From Mesorhizobium sp. (GTDB lineage: Bacteria > Pseudomonadota > Alphaproteobacteria > Rhizobiales > Rhizobiaceae): a stretch of 57,761 nucleotides of DNA. The first letter of the stretch is position 1. Each line of letters opens with the position of its first letter. Below the pieces are notes generated by a model. That model ran no database searches, had not been told where the DNA came from, and was given only the letters and a program-made list of their open reading frames with translations. This document shows positions 1 to 9,283 of this stretch, in pieces. Both the position numbers and the translations under genes were made by a program. The DNA lies in contig SAPZ01000032.1 in assembly GCA_004020875.1 (NCBI GenBank), positions 1 to 57,761 of the forward strand. Direction: 5' to 3'.

Positions 1-66
1 CGCCTGCGCCAGCGTCTTGTTCATTTTCCAACTCGTGCCGATCCACACTTGAGGCGGGTGCTTCAT
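1..66 (-). CDS. eryH: Triosephosphate-isomerase-like EryH, N-terminus only
   Basis: Only the first 22 codons lie in the window. The reverse strand from the ATG at 66 reads MKHPPQVWIGTSWKMNK..., which matches the conserved start of triosephosphate isomerases (the GxxWKMN segment carrying the substrate-binding Asn and Lys). It begins 8 bases after the eryD stop codon on the same strand. In Brucella and rhizobial ery loci a TPI paralogue (eryH/tpiA2) and an RpiB paralogue (eryI) follow eryD and help isomerise tetrulose phosphates to D-erythrose-4-phosphate. The role is inferred from this order. The rest of the gene runs off the window. Confidence 0.8.
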   Translation of the reverse strand, partial: MKHPPQVWIGTSWKMNKTLAQA

Positions 67-73
67 GCTGAGG

Positions 74-1066
74 TCATCCGATTTCGCTCACGAGAGCCCT
101 GGCCGTCGACTCGTCGGTGATGAGACCCTTCAACCGCGCGCTTTTGAGCACCGCGCGGACCGCTTCGACCTTTGTCGGACCGCCGGCGATCGCGATGATG
201 CGGCTATCCGCCGGTCCGTCCAGATCGACGGCGAGCGTGCGGGCGGTCAGTGTCGTTTCCAGCACCCGGCCGCGTGCATCGAAAAAGTGGCCGAGCATTT
301 CGCCGACACCGCCAACTGCAGTGATCTCGCCAATCTCGCGCGGCTCGATCATGCCGGTCGCCACAAGCTGGGCGCCCGCATCGGCCGTGCCGATGCCGAC
401 GAACTTCAACGTCGACTGGTTCGACATCTCGAAGATCTCCCGCACGCCGCGCTGCGCCAGGAGCACTTCACGATCTTCGGCGGAATTGGCAAAAAAGGGC
501 ACCGGCATGACGTAGGCTTGTGCGCCGGTCTTTTCGGCCAGTCGATGCATGACGTCGTGGGGATTGGCGGCATAGTTGCGCGTCAGGCCGCCGAGCAGCG
601 AGACGAAGCGGACGCCGGCCGCCTCAAAGCGGGGCAACTGATGCACCGCGGCGGCAAGCGTGCGGCCATGGCCGATGCCGATGACCCTGTCGTCGCCGCG
701 CTCCATCTCGCGACGCAGGAAACTGGCGCCCGCCAGTCCGAGCGCCCGCAACGGAAGACTATCCTCGCCCAAATCCGGCGCAACCTCGCAGAAGTCCAAC
801 CCGAAGCGATCGCAGAGCTGGTTCTCCAGCAATGCGCATTCGACGACGTCGCCGTCGATCGAGACCTTGACTGCGCCATCGGCCACAGCCCGGGCGATCA
901 GGCGATGCGCCTTGACCGACGGCAGGCCAAGTCGCTTCGCTACCTCGGCCTGAGTAAGCCCCCCGGCGTAGTGCAACCAGGCGGCACGAATCGCGAGCGA
1001 TCCTTCAGGATCCAGTTGACCTGGGCGTTTTGGCATTTGCGGTCCTTGATCGCGCGTTTGGGCCAT
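74..1066 (-). CDS. eryD: SorC/DeoR-type sugar-binding regulator EryD
   Basis: This 330-residue protein has an N-terminal helix-turn-helix at about residues 28-60 (LTQAEVAKRLGLPSVKAHRLIARA). A long C-terminal sugar-phosphate-binding domain of the SorC family follows, with GIGHGRTL and VRFVSLLGG segments typical of the family. It is the fourth gene of the eryABCD-H run and starts 10 bases after the eryC stop codon. In Brucella and rhizobia EryD represses the ery operon and is relieved by erythritol or its phosphate. I infer the same autoregulation here. The GTTAT/ATAAC palindrome upstream of eryA is a possible target, but nothing in the sequence ties it to this protein rather than to the DeoR proteins downstream. 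Confidence 0.88.
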   Translation of the reverse strand: MAQTRDQGPQMPKRPGQLDPEGSLAIRAAWLHYAGGLTQAEVAKRLGLPSVKAHRLIARAVADGAVKVSIDGDVVECALLENQLCDRFGLDFCEVAPDLGEDSLPLRALGLAGASFLRREMERGDDRVIGIGHGRTLAAAVHQLPRFEAAGVRFVSLLGGLTRNYAANPHDVMHRLAEKTGAQAYVMPVPFFANSAEDREVLLAQRGVREIFEMSNQSTLKFVGIGTADAGAQLVATGMIEPREIGEITAVGGVGEMLGHFFDARGRVLETTLTARTLAVDLDGPADSRIIAIAGGPTKVEAVRAVLKSARLKGLITDESTARALVSEIG

Positions 1067-1076
1067 TCTCAGCCAG

Positions 1077-2009
1077 TCAGATGTTTAGGCTTTGCACGCC
1101 CGTGTCGATATGGGGAGCCCAGAAGGCTATGCTCTCGGCAATCTGCGGGATGGCCTGCCGATCGTCCGGCTCCCGCTCCTTGAAGCTCAACTCCAGGCAG
1201 ATCTCGTTGTCGACGGCGCCACCTTCGGCGAACGCCTTCAGCAGCGGTTCAGGATGAATGCGGCCCCTGGCGTTGAACTCGGCGGTGAAGGGGCGGTGCC
1301 CGCCCTTGTCCATCAGACTTTGCTTGATGTGGATCACCGGCGACAATTTGGGCACCGCGCGAGCCCACGCATAAGGATCGTAGTCATCCGGATTGGCGCT
1401 GGTCACGTCGCCATGATCGATGTCGGCCATCATCCACATCGGCACGGCCATTTCGGCTTTGGTCAGCCTATCCTGCAGCTTGAGGCATTCGGCGATCGTG
1501 TGGCCGAACTCGCGCCCGATGCTCATCGGCTCCCAGAAAACGTAACGCAACCCGGCTGCCTTGGCGTGTTCGGCCACCTCCGACCAGCAGTCGACGGCGA
1601 TCCGGATCAGTTCTTCACGCCGAGCCGGATCGTCATAATCCTTGAATGTGAAGATGGCGAATTGGGTGCCGACGGAGACGCCGCCAAGGTCGGCGGTGAT
1701 GTCGGCGAAGGTCTTGAACCAGTCGACATAGTAGCGGCGCACCTCGCTGTCGGGATGGCCGAAATGATTCAGGCGGCCATAGGGGCCGGTCATGCCGCTT
1801 GTGACGCGCACGCCGGTGCGCCGCAGGGCCGCCCTCATCTGCCGGGTCAGGCGCCGGATCACCGGCGCCGGCCAGCTCGGGTTGATGAACTCATGCGTCA
1901 GTTGCAGGTCGCGCAGCCTGAGGTCGCGCGCGACCGTCTCGACCAGGTCGTCGGGATCGGCGAAACGGTTGACCAGCGGGTTGGTGTTCAGAGAAAGAGT
2001 CAGCGCCAT
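1077..2009 (-). CDS. eryC: Tetrulose-phosphate isomerase EryC (TIM-barrel xylose-isomerase-like)
   Basis: A 310-residue sugar-phosphate isomerase/epimerase of the AP-endonuclease-2-like TIM-barrel superfamily. Metal-binding type segments are visible: VFWEPM near the middle, MADIDHGD, VIHIKQSL and ICLELSF near the C-terminus. I chose the ATG at 2009 because it overlaps the eryB stop as TGATG, showing translational coupling; the longer reading frame to 2045 lies inside eryB. In the revised erythritol pathway EryC isomerises the tetrulose-4-phosphate made by EryB, although it was long annotated as a dehydrogenase. The protein is cytoplasmic. The assignment rests on fold motifs plus its position between eryB and eryD. 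Confidence 0.87.
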   Translation of the reverse strand: MALTLSLNTNPLVNRFADPDDLVETVARDLRLRDLQLTHEFINPSWPAPVIRRLTRQMRAALRRTGVRVTSGMTGPYGRLNHFGHPDSEVRRYYVDWFKTFADITADLGGVSVGTQFAIFTFKDYDDPARREELIRIAVDCWSEVAEHAKAAGLRYVFWEPMSIGREFGHTIAECLKLQDRLTKAEMAVPMWMMADIDHGDVTSANPDDYDPYAWARAVPKLSPVIHIKQSLMDKGGHRPFTAEFNARGRIHPEPLLKAFAEGGAVDNEICLELSFKEREPDDRQAIPQIAESIAFWAPHIDTGVQSLNI

Positions 2010-3526
2010 CACGCAGCCTCGGCAAGGCGCTCGGCATCGAACCACATGGCGAAGGCGTCCCGTTCTGCTGCGGTGAGATGCAAATGGTGCTTGGTGCGCC
2101 GAAGCAGGATGTCATCAGGCGTGCGCGCCCATTCCCTGGCGACGAGATAGCGTACCTCCGCCTCGTAAAGCAGGCCGCCGTGATGGCGGCCAAGGCCATC
2201 GAGGCCGGCCGCGTCCTTGACGAGGTCCCTGGTGCGCGCGCCGTAGAGCCGTCCGTAGTGATGCACGAGATCGCGCGGCATCCACGGATAGGCTTCGCGC
2301 AGGCCGTTGGCGAAGGTCTCGTAGTCGGCATTGGGGATTTCGCCGCCGGGCAGCGGCGCCGTCTCGGTCCAGTCCTCGCCCATCCGCGGGAAAACATGCC
2401 TCAGCCGGTGCATGCCGCGCTCGGCCAATTCGCGGAAAGTAGTGATCTTGCCGCCGAAGATGTTGAGCAGCGGCGCGCCGCCGGTCTCGTCGAGGTCGAA
2501 GACATAGTCGCGCGTCACCGCGGATGGGTTGCCCTTGCCGTCGTCGAACAGCGGCCGCACGCCGGAGAAGGAGTGCAGCACATCCTGGCGCCGCAGCTTC
2601 TCCTTGAAGTAGCGGTTCACCGCCGCAAGCAGGTAGTCGATCTCGGCTTCCTCGGCCCTGACGTCCTCGGCGCGGCCGTCATAGGCAATGTCGGTGGTTC
2701 CGATCAGCGCCAAGTCCCCTTCATAGGGGTTGATGAAGATGACGCGTTTGTCGTGGTTCTGCACCAGATAGGCATTCGCGCCCTGCCAGAATTTCGGCAC
2801 GATGATGTGGCTGCCTTTGACCAGCCGCACCTTGCGGGACGAGTTCGATCCCGCGACGCGGCCTATGACATCCGAAACCCACGGGCCGGCGGCGTTGACG
2901 AGGCAGCGTGCACGAAAGACACGCGTTTCCCCGGTCATCGCGTTTTTCGTCGTCACCGTCCAGGCGCCATTCTCGCGACGGGCGGAGATCGCAGGCGAGC
3001 GGGTGAGCACCTCGGCCCCGCTTTCGGCGGCGCCGAGCGCGTTGAGCACCACCAGCCGCGCATCGTCCACCCAGCAGTCGGAATATTCGAAGCCGCGCGT
3101 ATATTGGTCGAGCAACGGCGTTCCTTCCGGATCGCGCTCGAGGTCGAGCGTGCGCGTGCCCGGCAGCCTCTTTCGACCGCCCAGATGGTCGTAGAGGAAC
3201 AAGCCGAGCCGTACCAGCCAGGCCGGCCGGTCCTGCGGGCTGTGGGGCAGCACGAAGCGCAACGGCCAGATGATATGGGGCGCTGCCTTGAGCAGAACCT
3301 CCCGCTCGATCAGGGCCTCGCGTACCAGCCGGAACTCGTAATATTCGAGATAACGCAGGCCGCCATGCACCAGCTTACCGGAGCGCGAGGACGTGCCCTC
3401 AGCAAGGTCGTCCTTTTCACACAACACGACCGACAGGCCACGGCCAGCCGCGTCCCGGGCGATGCCGGCGCCGTTGATGCCGCCGCCGATGACGAAGAGG
3501 TCGACCGTTTTCGGCTCAAGCCCCAT
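2009..3526 (-). CDS. eryB: FAD-dependent erythritol-phosphate dehydrogenase EryB (GlpD family)
   Basis: A 505-residue GlpD-type flavoprotein. The N-terminus has the dinucleotide-binding motif VIGGGINGAGIARDAAGRG and the FAD contact SGKLVHGGLRYLE; the C-terminal DAO region includes GGKITTFRELAE. The ATG at 3526 is preceded by AAGGAG at good spacing and sits just inside the end of eryA, so the extra N-terminal residues of the longer frame are unlikely. EryB oxidises the phosphorylated erythritol made by EryA to a tetrulose phosphate, passing electrons to the quinone pool at the membrane. Operon position between kinase and isomerase distinguishes it from housekeeping GlpD. A second GlpD-like gene lies at 13608-15272. 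Confidence 0.88.
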   Translation of the reverse strand: MGLEPKTVDLFVIGGGINGAGIARDAAGRGLSVVLCEKDDLAEGTSSRSGKLVHGGLRYLEYYEFRLVREALIEREVLLKAAPHIIWPLRFVLPHSPQDRPAWLVRLGLFLYDHLGGRKRLPGTRTLDLERDPEGTPLLDQYTRGFEYSDCWVDDARLVVLNALGAAESGAEVLTRSPAISARRENGAWTVTTKNAMTGETRVFRARCLVNAAGPWVSDVIGRVAGSNSSRKVRLVKGSHIIVPKFWQGANAYLVQNHDKRVIFINPYEGDLALIGTTDIAYDGRAEDVRAEEAEIDYLLAAVNRYFKEKLRRQDVLHSFSGVRPLFDDGKGNPSAVTRDYVFDLDETGGAPLLNIFGGKITTFRELAERGMHRLRHVFPRMGEDWTETAPLPGGEIPNADYETFANGLREAYPWMPRDLVHHYGRLYGARTRDLVKDAAGLDGLGRHHGGLLYEAEVRYLVAREWARTPDDILLRRTKHHLHLTAAERDAFAMWFDAERLAEAA

Positions 3527-5120
3527 CGCGTGCTCCTTCAGACGTCTCGACGGAAGCGCCCGCAGTGGCGCGGCGCTGGGCAGCCAAGGCCTCCCAGGCC
3601 GGCCCGAGGGCCCGGCGTGCCGCGCCGAATGCCGGAAAAAGGCCGTCATAGACGCCGATCAGCGCCGGATCTGGCGCCTCGGCGGGCCCGAGCAGCGGCG
3701 TGACCCAGTCGGCGATACAGGCGCCCATGTCAGAATAGGCGCCGATGGCGACCGCCGCCATCATCGCGCAGCCGGCAGCACCCGCCTCCTCGCGCGAAGA
3801 GACCCGCACAGGCGCGTGAACCGCCGCCGACAGGATGCCGCGCAATCCCTGCGAGCGGGCCGCGCCGCCCGACAGCCGCAGCTCCGACGGCAGGTCGCCC
3901 ATCGCCGCGTAGCAGTCGCGCATGGCGAGGCCCAGTCCCTCGATGACGGCACGGACGAGGCTCGGGTAGCGATGGTTTACCGACAGGCCGACGAAGCCGG
4001 CCCGGGCGTTGGCGTTGACGAACGGCCCGCGCTCACCGGCTTCCGAAATATAGGGGTGATAGACAATCTGGCCGGGCTGGCTGTCGCCGAGCCAGCGATC
4101 GATGCGGGCGACCAGGTCGCGGTGAACGGCCTCGTGCTCGAATTCCTTCAGCACATCCGCGGCGAGACCGAGGACCCAGTCGATGTTGAGCGTGGTCGCC
4201 ATGTTGGTCTGGACCTGCGTCACCAGATCCGGGATCGGCAGGGTGATGACGTAGCCCGAGCCCTCCTTGTTGAGGTGCACGGCGCCCGTCGGCACGGCCC
4301 GCATGTGGACGCCGGTCGATCCGACGATCGAGCAGGCGACGTCCCCCTCGCCGCCACAGACCCCGGCACCAAGGGCGGTCATGACCATGTCGACATAGCC
4401 GAGACTGACGGGCGTGCCCGCTTTCAGACCCGTCTCGGCCGCCGCCTCGGTGGTAAGCGGATGGGTCACCATCGTGCCGTCGATGATCTCGGGCAAGAGC
4501 TTGCGCCGCCCGGAGAGGCCGAGCGCCTCGATGACGGTGTCGTCGTAGTGGCGGGTGCGGAAATTGCCGAAAGTGAAGCTTGATTCCGACGGGTCGGTGG
4601 CGCGAACGCCGGTCAGGTTGAGGTACAGCCAGTCCTTGCAGTGCAACGCCACTTCGGCACGATCGAGAAGCTCAGGCGCGTGGCGGTCCATATGAGCCAT
4701 CTGACTGCCTTGCTGGCAGGTGTTGAGCCCGGTTCCCGTCGCCTCGAAACGGGCGCGGCTGAGCGGGCCGGCGGCCAGGCGCTGGACGGTTGGCGCCGCG
4801 CGGGCATCGAGCCACAGCCATGCGTCGGCGACCGGCGTGTCTTGCCGACCCACGAGCCAGGTGCCGTCGCCCTGGGCCGTCACCGCGAGCGCCGCGGCAC
4901 GCGCCGCCAGGTTTTCAACCCTGTCGCCAAGCCCTCGAAGCGCCGCGACGCAGTCGCGCCAGGTCTGGGAGAGCGACTGTGTCGCCGAACCGTCGGCGGC
5001 GGACGCGTACCGGTTCGGAACCGAGGCAGATGCAATCTGGCGGCCGTTCAGCTCGAAGGCGACCGCCTTGATGACCGACGTGCCGGAATCGATACCTATT
5101 ATGACGTCAGCGTCGGCCAC
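3516..5120 (-). CDS. eryA: Erythritol kinase EryA (FGGY family)
   Basis: A 534-residue FGGY carbohydrate kinase. The N-terminus IIGIDSGTSVIKAVAF is the phosphate-1 loop of the actin-like ATPase fold, and AVTAQGDGTWLV and the C-terminal LRLSGGAARSQGL segment are family hallmarks. An upstream ATG at 5147 has no ribosome site, whereas the GTG at 5120 follows GGAGG by six bases and gives the usual start MADADVIIGIDSGTS, so I chose the GTG. First gene of eryABCD-H; its 3' end overlaps eryB by 11 bases. The enzyme phosphorylates erythritol in the cytoplasm as the first step of the pathway. Substrate is inferred from the operon, because FGGY kinases share the same fold for many polyols. Confidence 0.87.
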   Translation of the reverse strand: MADADVIIGIDSGTSVIKAVAFELNGRQIASASVPNRYASAADGSATQSLSQTWRDCVAALRGLGDRVENLAARAAALAVTAQGDGTWLVGRQDTPVADAWLWLDARAAPTVQRLAAGPLSRARFEATGTGLNTCQQGSQMAHMDRHAPELLDRAEVALHCKDWLYLNLTGVRATDPSESSFTFGNFRTRHYDDTVIEALGLSGRRKLLPEIIDGTMVTHPLTTEAAAETGLKAGTPVSLGYVDMVMTALGAGVCGGEGDVACSIVGSTGVHMRAVPTGAVHLNKEGSGYVITLPIPDLVTQVQTNMATTLNIDWVLGLAADVLKEFEHEAVHRDLVARIDRWLGDSQPGQIVYHPYISEAGERGPFVNANARAGFVGLSVNHRYPSLVRAVIEGLGLAMRDCYAAMGDLPSELRLSGGAARSQGLRGILSAAVHAPVRVSSREEAGAAGCAMMAAVAIGAYSDMGACIADWVTPLLGPAEAPDPALIGVYDGLFPAFGAARRALGPAWEALAAQRRATAGASVETSEGARDGA

Positions 5121-5283
5121 GGATCCCTCCGCTTCCGATGCGACCATACCTGGATCGACAACAGGGCAATGTCCGTCTCCTCCTGATCTTTTCCCGCCTG
5201 CAGCCCGACCCGCGAAAGGGCGGCGGCGAAAGATACGCCGTTGCCCACTCCTCCCTAACGACGCCTTGCGCAGTCCATTCTAA

Positions 5284-5300
5284 GTTATCATGGAAATAAC
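5284..5300. promoter_or_regulatory. Candidate operator palindrome upstream of eryA
   Basis: GTTAT (5284-5288) and ATAAC (5296-5300) form a perfect inverted repeat with a 7-base centre, about 165 bases upstream of the eryA start. The same half-sites recur in the palindrome at 11225-11248 in front of the second kinase operon, and as tandem ATAAC words near 5705. A shared regulator of the EryD or DeoR type is a reasonable inference, but no binding evidence can be read from sequence. Confidence 0.4.
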
Positions 5301-5917
5301 ACAATGTATGATTTTTTTTGCAGACATCGAAAATTTTTTCAGTTACGCTGATATCAGTCAGGAGGAACTCGACAATCCGACCCTGTCGTCCTTCAATAGA
5401 CAGGGGGGAAGCGGACAAACAGGCGACCGGATGCTTAAGGCTTGTCTTCACCCTGCGCCGCAGCACAGGGTGGCGAGCATAATTTCTAATGAAATCAGCA
5501 TCTTACTGGCTGATCAATTCGTTCCTGCAGCAGAGCCGTGCCATATCTGGGAGATGAAGAATCCCAATGATCGGCCATAGCGGCAATCGAGAATATTAAG
5601 CTATTCCGGAGATGCCGTTCTGAAAATCGCATATCCGAGAATCCCTGCAACAAGCCAGAATCAGCCCTCAAGCGGAATTCCAATCTACCATGCTTGACGC
5701 ATTAGATAACATTAACATAACATAAGTTTGACAGGACGGCATGGATGCGGTGGGAGGAAGACGCTGCATCGACGACCAAGGGTGGAGAAAATCAATGCAA
5801 GCAAAGCGACCCTTGTATGCCGTGTCACCATGCGGCGGCAGGCGTGCATCCTGGATCCGTGGCGCTTCCGCGTCGCCCCCTGCCCGCCTGGTTTTGTCGC
5901 CGGCAAGGCTCTGAACG
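5301..5917. other. Long intergenic region between divergent ery operons
   Basis: About 620 bases lie between the eryA-side palindrome and the DUF2291 gene. Reading frames on both strands here are short, lack ribosome sites and show no domain I recognise. The stretch is noticeably richer in A and T than its flanks around 5290-5350 and 5690-5730, as expected for promoters of the two divergent operons. At 5701-5726 there is a run of ATAAC/TTAAC words (TAGATAACATTAACATAACA) resembling the half-sites of the flanking palindromes. I see no RNA gene or repeat family in it. Confidence 0.5.
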
Positions 5918-6574
5918 ATGAACGTTATGCCTGCCCAGACACCGAAGGCCCCCGCCGCGCCGCGCCGCGGTCTGACGATTGCGATCGGTATCGGCGTCGT
6001 GGTTCTTGCCGCGATTGCGCTCGACACGAAGGTGGTCCGGATCGGATCGTCCGCCGACGTCAGCCAGGAGGCGTTTTCGCCCGACCGTTTCGGCGAAAAG
6101 GAATTCCCGCGCATACAGGCCTTCGTCGTCGAGCATGCCGTCAACGCCGCGACCTTCGGGCCGGCGGTCATGGCCGACAAGAATGCGGCCGCCAAGCAAT
6201 ACGGGACAGCCTCATCGACCGGTGCGATCATCCCGATCAGGCTGACGGCGGTAGCGGGCGAAGCGAAATCGGGCGTCTACGAGCTCAAGGCCGACGGTGT
6301 GCCGGCCGACATCCATGTTCGGGTGCAGACCGGCCCGGCCATCAACGGCACCGATCTGCGTGATGCGACGGGCGACATCGTCTTCGGCAAATTCAAGAAC
6401 CAGATCGAATACCAGGACGCCGGCTCGGGCATCAACCGGGCCATGAAAAAGGCGACACTCGACGGTATCGACACCGCCAGCCTGTCGGGCAAGACGTTGG
6501 AGATCTTTGGCGTTTTCCGGCTCATCAACCCGAAGAACTGGCTGATCACGCCGGTGAAGGTCACCGTCAAATGA
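5918..6574 (+). CDS. DUF2291 family membrane-anchored protein of sugar importer operon
   Basis: A 218-residue protein with one N-terminal hydrophobic segment (about residues 18-37, GLTIAIGIGVVVLAAIALDT) and a periplasmic-type remainder. The overall pattern (SADVSQEAFSPDRFGEKEFPRIQ, later GDIVFGKFKNQIEYQDAGSGINRAMKK) is that of the DUF2291 family, which is repeatedly found beside ribose-type ABC transporter genes. Its stop overlaps the next start as ATGA, so it is translationally coupled to the transporter ATPase. Function is unknown; a role in assembly or accessory ligand handling for the importer is an inference. There is no lipobox Cys, so it is anchored by the helix rather than as a lipoprotein. 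Confidence 0.75.
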   Translation: MNVMPAQTPKAPAAPRRGLTIAIGIGVVVLAAIALDTKVVRIGSSADVSQEAFSPDRFGEKEFPRIQAFVVEHAVNAATFGPAVMADKNAAAKQYGTASSTGAIIPIRLTAVAGEAKSGVYELKADGVPADIHVRVQTGPAINGTDLRDATGDIVFGKFKNQIEYQDAGSGINRAMKKATLDGIDTASLSGKTLEIFGVFRLINPKNWLITPVKVTVK

Positions 6575-8109
6575 GCGGCGCTGCGACCTCCAGGCCGGCC
6601 GGCGAAGTGGTTTTGGCGGCGCGCAACATCGCCAAGTCCTATAACGGCGTGAAGGCGCTGAAGGGTGTTAATTTCGACATCCACCGCGGCCAGGTGACGA
6701 CGCTGTTCGGCGAGAACGGCGCCGGCAAGTCGACGCTGATGAAGATCCTCTCCGGCGTGGTGCAGCCGACCTCTGGCGAGATCGTTCTCGACGGCCGGCC
6801 CATCGTGTTTTCCTCCTCTACCGACGCGCGAAACCACGGCATCTCGATCATTCATCAGGAACTCAGCCTCGCGCCCAATCTATCGGTTCGCGACAACATC
6901 TTCATGGGGCGTGAGATCACCAGCCTGACTGGCGTCGACTACGCGGAGGAGGAACGCCAGGTCCGCAGGCTGCTGGAGGAGCTCGAAGAGGACATCGACC
7001 CGCTCACCCCTGTCGAGGAACTGCGCCTCGGACAGCAGCAGATCGTCGAGATCGCACGGGCGCTTTCGGTCGACAGCCGGATCCTCATCATGGACGAGCC
7101 GACATCGGCGCTTTCGGCCACCGAGGTCGAGGTGCTTTTCAGCGTGATCCGCGATCTTACCGCCAAAGGAGTGTCGATCGTCTACATTTCGCACCATCTC
7201 GAGGAGGCCCTGCAGATCACCGATCACGCCGTGGTGCTGCGTGACGGCAATATGACCGCATACGCGCCGCGCGCGGATATCGATCTTGAATGGATCGTGC
7301 GCAACATGGTCGGCGAGAACTATGATCTGGGCAGTCCGCCGACCGGCCATGGTTTCGGTCCCGTCATGCTCTCGGTCCGTGACCTGACCGTGCCGGATCC
7401 GGCCGGCGGCGGCTACAACGTCGTGGACCGGATGTCCCTCGATGTCAGAGCCGGCGAGATCGTCTGCATCTATGGCCTAATGGGAGCCGGCAGGACTGAA
7501 TTGCTCGAGACCGTCGCCGGCAAGCTGAGCGCGTCGTCCGGCGAGATCGTGCTCGAAGGCAAAGAGATTTCCCACCTTCCCATCGGCGAGCGCATCGCCC
7601 GCGGCCTTGCGCTGGTGCCGGAGGATCGCCAGCGCTTTGGTCTCGTCCAAACGATGTCGGTCGGGCAGAACCTGTCGCTTGCCTCGATCATGGAATTCAC
7701 GCGCGGGATCTTCACCTCCGTCAGGCTCGAGCGGGCATTGATCCAGAAGTCGATCCGGGACGTGACCGTGAAGACCGACGGACCTGACGTGCCGATCGGG
7801 TCGTTGTCCGGTGGCAACCAGCAGAAGGTGGTCATTGGCAAGATGCTGGCCACCGATCCCAAGGTCATTCTGCTGGATGAACCAAGCCGCGGCATCGACA
7901 TCGGCGCCAAGGCCGAGGTGTTCCGGATTCTGGCTCATCACGCGGCGGCTGGGCAGGCCGTCGTCTTCACGACATCGGAAGTCAACGAATGCCTGTCGAT
8001 CGCCCACCGCATCATCATCATGCGGCGCGGCCGGATCTCGGCCGAGTTCACTTCGGACATCACCAAGGAAAAGATCATGGCCGCCTCGGGCGAGGCCGTG
8101 GCGGCCTGA
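6571..8109 (+). CDS. eryE: Ribose-type ABC transporter ATPase (EryE-like)
   Basis: A 512-residue ATPase with two nucleotide-binding domains, as in RbsA/MglA/XylG. The first has the Walker A GENGAGKST (about residue 48), signature LRLGQQQIVEIARAL and Walker B ILIMDEPTSAL. The second carries a degenerate Walker A (GLMGAGRTE), signature LSGGNQQKVVIGKML and Walker B VILLDEPSRGID. It powers uptake of a polyol, most likely erythritol given the neighbouring eryABCD genes. It is coupled to DUF2291 by an ATGA overlap and followed after 20 bases by the permease. The eryEFG names follow the Rhizobium leguminosarum and Brucella type of locus; the substrate is inferred, not visible. Confidence 0.85.
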   Translation: MSGAATSRPAGEVVLAARNIAKSYNGVKALKGVNFDIHRGQVTTLFGENGAGKSTLMKILSGVVQPTSGEIVLDGRPIVFSSSTDARNHGISIIHQELSLAPNLSVRDNIFMGREITSLTGVDYAEEERQVRRLLEELEEDIDPLTPVEELRLGQQQIVEIARALSVDSRILIMDEPTSALSATEVEVLFSVIRDLTAKGVSIVYISHHLEEALQITDHAVVLRDGNMTAYAPRADIDLEWIVRNMVGENYDLGSPPTGHGFGPVMLSVRDLTVPDPAGGGYNVVDRMSLDVRAGEIVCIYGLMGAGRTELLETVAGKLSASSGEIVLEGKEISHLPIGERIARGLALVPEDRQRFGLVQTMSVGQNLSLASIMEFTRGIFTSVRLERALIQKSIRDVTVKTDGPDVPIGSLSGGNQQKVVIGKMLATDPKVILLDEPSRGIDIGAKAEVFRILAHHAAAGQAVVFTTSEVNECLSIAHRIIIMRRGRISAEFTSDITKEKIMAASGEAVAA

Positions 8110-8129
8110 GCGGAACACGGAAACGAAAA

Positions 8130-9182
8130 ATGACGCAAACGAGCGCCAACCGCATGTCTTCCCAGGTCTCCTCCGTCAAGGGAACAAGCAACCCGATCAA
8201 GCTTTTGCTGAAGGGCCGCGCTTTCTTCGCGCTGATCGCCATCGTCGTCGTCTTCTCGTTCCTGTCGCCGAACTACCTCACCGTCTCCAATCTGCTGATC
8301 ATGTCCTCGCACGTGGCCATCTACGGCATACTCGCGATCGGCATGCTGCTGGTCATACTGAGCGGCGGCATCGACCTCTCGGTCGGCTCGATCTTGGCTC
8401 TGTGCGGCGTCGTCGCGGGCGCGCTTATGCAGGGCGTGGAGTTGAAACCGCTCGGCGTCATCCTGTTTCCGCCGGTGTGGGCCGTGGTCGTGCTGACCTG
8501 CGCGCTCGGCGCCGTGCTCGGCGCGCTCAACGGCATCCTCATCGCCTGGTTCAAAGTGCCCGCTTTCGTCACCACGCTAGGCGTCATGTACATGGCGCGC
8601 GGCATCGCGCTCTTGATGACCAACGGCCTCACCTACAACAATCTCGCCGGTCGGCCGGAGCTTGGCAACACTGGCTTCGACTGGCTGGGCTTCAACCGGC
8701 TCTTCGGCGTGCCGATCAGCGTCTTGGTGCTCGCCGCCCTCGCCGTGCTGACCGGGCTGATGCTCAGCCGCTCCTCCTTCGGCCGCTGGCTCTACGCCGC
8801 GGGCGGCAACGAGAACGCAGCCGACCTGTCGGGCGTGCCGGTCAAGCGGGTCAAGATCACGGTGTACACCCTTTCCGGTATCCTGTCGGCCATTGCCGGC
8901 CTGGTGCTCTCTTCGCAGTTGACGTCGGCAGGACCAACGGCCGGGACCACCTACGAGCTGACTGCGATCGCGGCCGTGGTCATTGGTGGCGCCGCGTTGA
9001 CCGGCGGCCGCGGCACCGTGCGCGGCACCATGCTGGGCGCCTTCGTCATCGGCTTTCTTTCGGACGGCCTCGTCATCATCGGCGTGTCCTCCTACTGGCA
9101 GACCGTCTTCACCGGCGCCGTCATCGTGCTCGCCGTGCTCATGAACACTATCCAATACGGGGCCCGCGGCATCCGACGGTGA
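8130..9182 (+). CDS. eryF: Ribose-type ABC transporter permease (EryF-like)
   Basis: A 350-residue, very hydrophobic inner-membrane protein of the RbsC/BPD_transp_2 family with about 8-10 predicted helices. The segment LSGGIDLSVGSILAL (about residues 75-90) and the EAA-like loop around AAGGNENAADLSGVPVKRVK are hallmarks of this permease class. The ATG at 8130 was chosen because the longer frame reads through the end of the ATPase gene as low-complexity sequence. There is a single permease gene, so a homodimer is expected in the transporter. Substrate is inferred from context as erythritol or a related polyol. Confidence 0.86.
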   Translation: MTQTSANRMSSQVSSVKGTSNPIKLLLKGRAFFALIAIVVVFSFLSPNYLTVSNLLIMSSHVAIYGILAIGMLLVILSGGIDLSVGSILALCGVVAGALMQGVELKPLGVILFPPVWAVVVLTCALGAVLGALNGILIAWFKVPAFVTTLGVMYMARGIALLMTNGLTYNNLAGRPELGNTGFDWLGFNRLFGVPISVLVLAALAVLTGLMLSRSSFGRWLYAAGGNENAADLSGVPVKRVKITVYTLSGILSAIAGLVLSSQLTSAGPTAGTTYELTAIAAVVIGGAALTGGRGTVRGTMLGAFVIGFLSDGLVIIGVSSYWQTVFTGAVIVLAVLMNTIQYGARGIRR

Positions 9183-9283
9183 CGCCGTGCCTCGCCAAAA
9201 GCTTCTCCGGACGCAAGGAGATCGACCGGAAAGAAGGCCGAGAAAATCGGCAAATCGCAATCCATAACAAGGGAGTGAGATAA

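Noticed and set aside
5728..6363. 211-residue frame overlapping the DUF2291 gene
   Set aside because: It is a shadow of the DUF2291 reading frame; Arg-rich composition and no motif.
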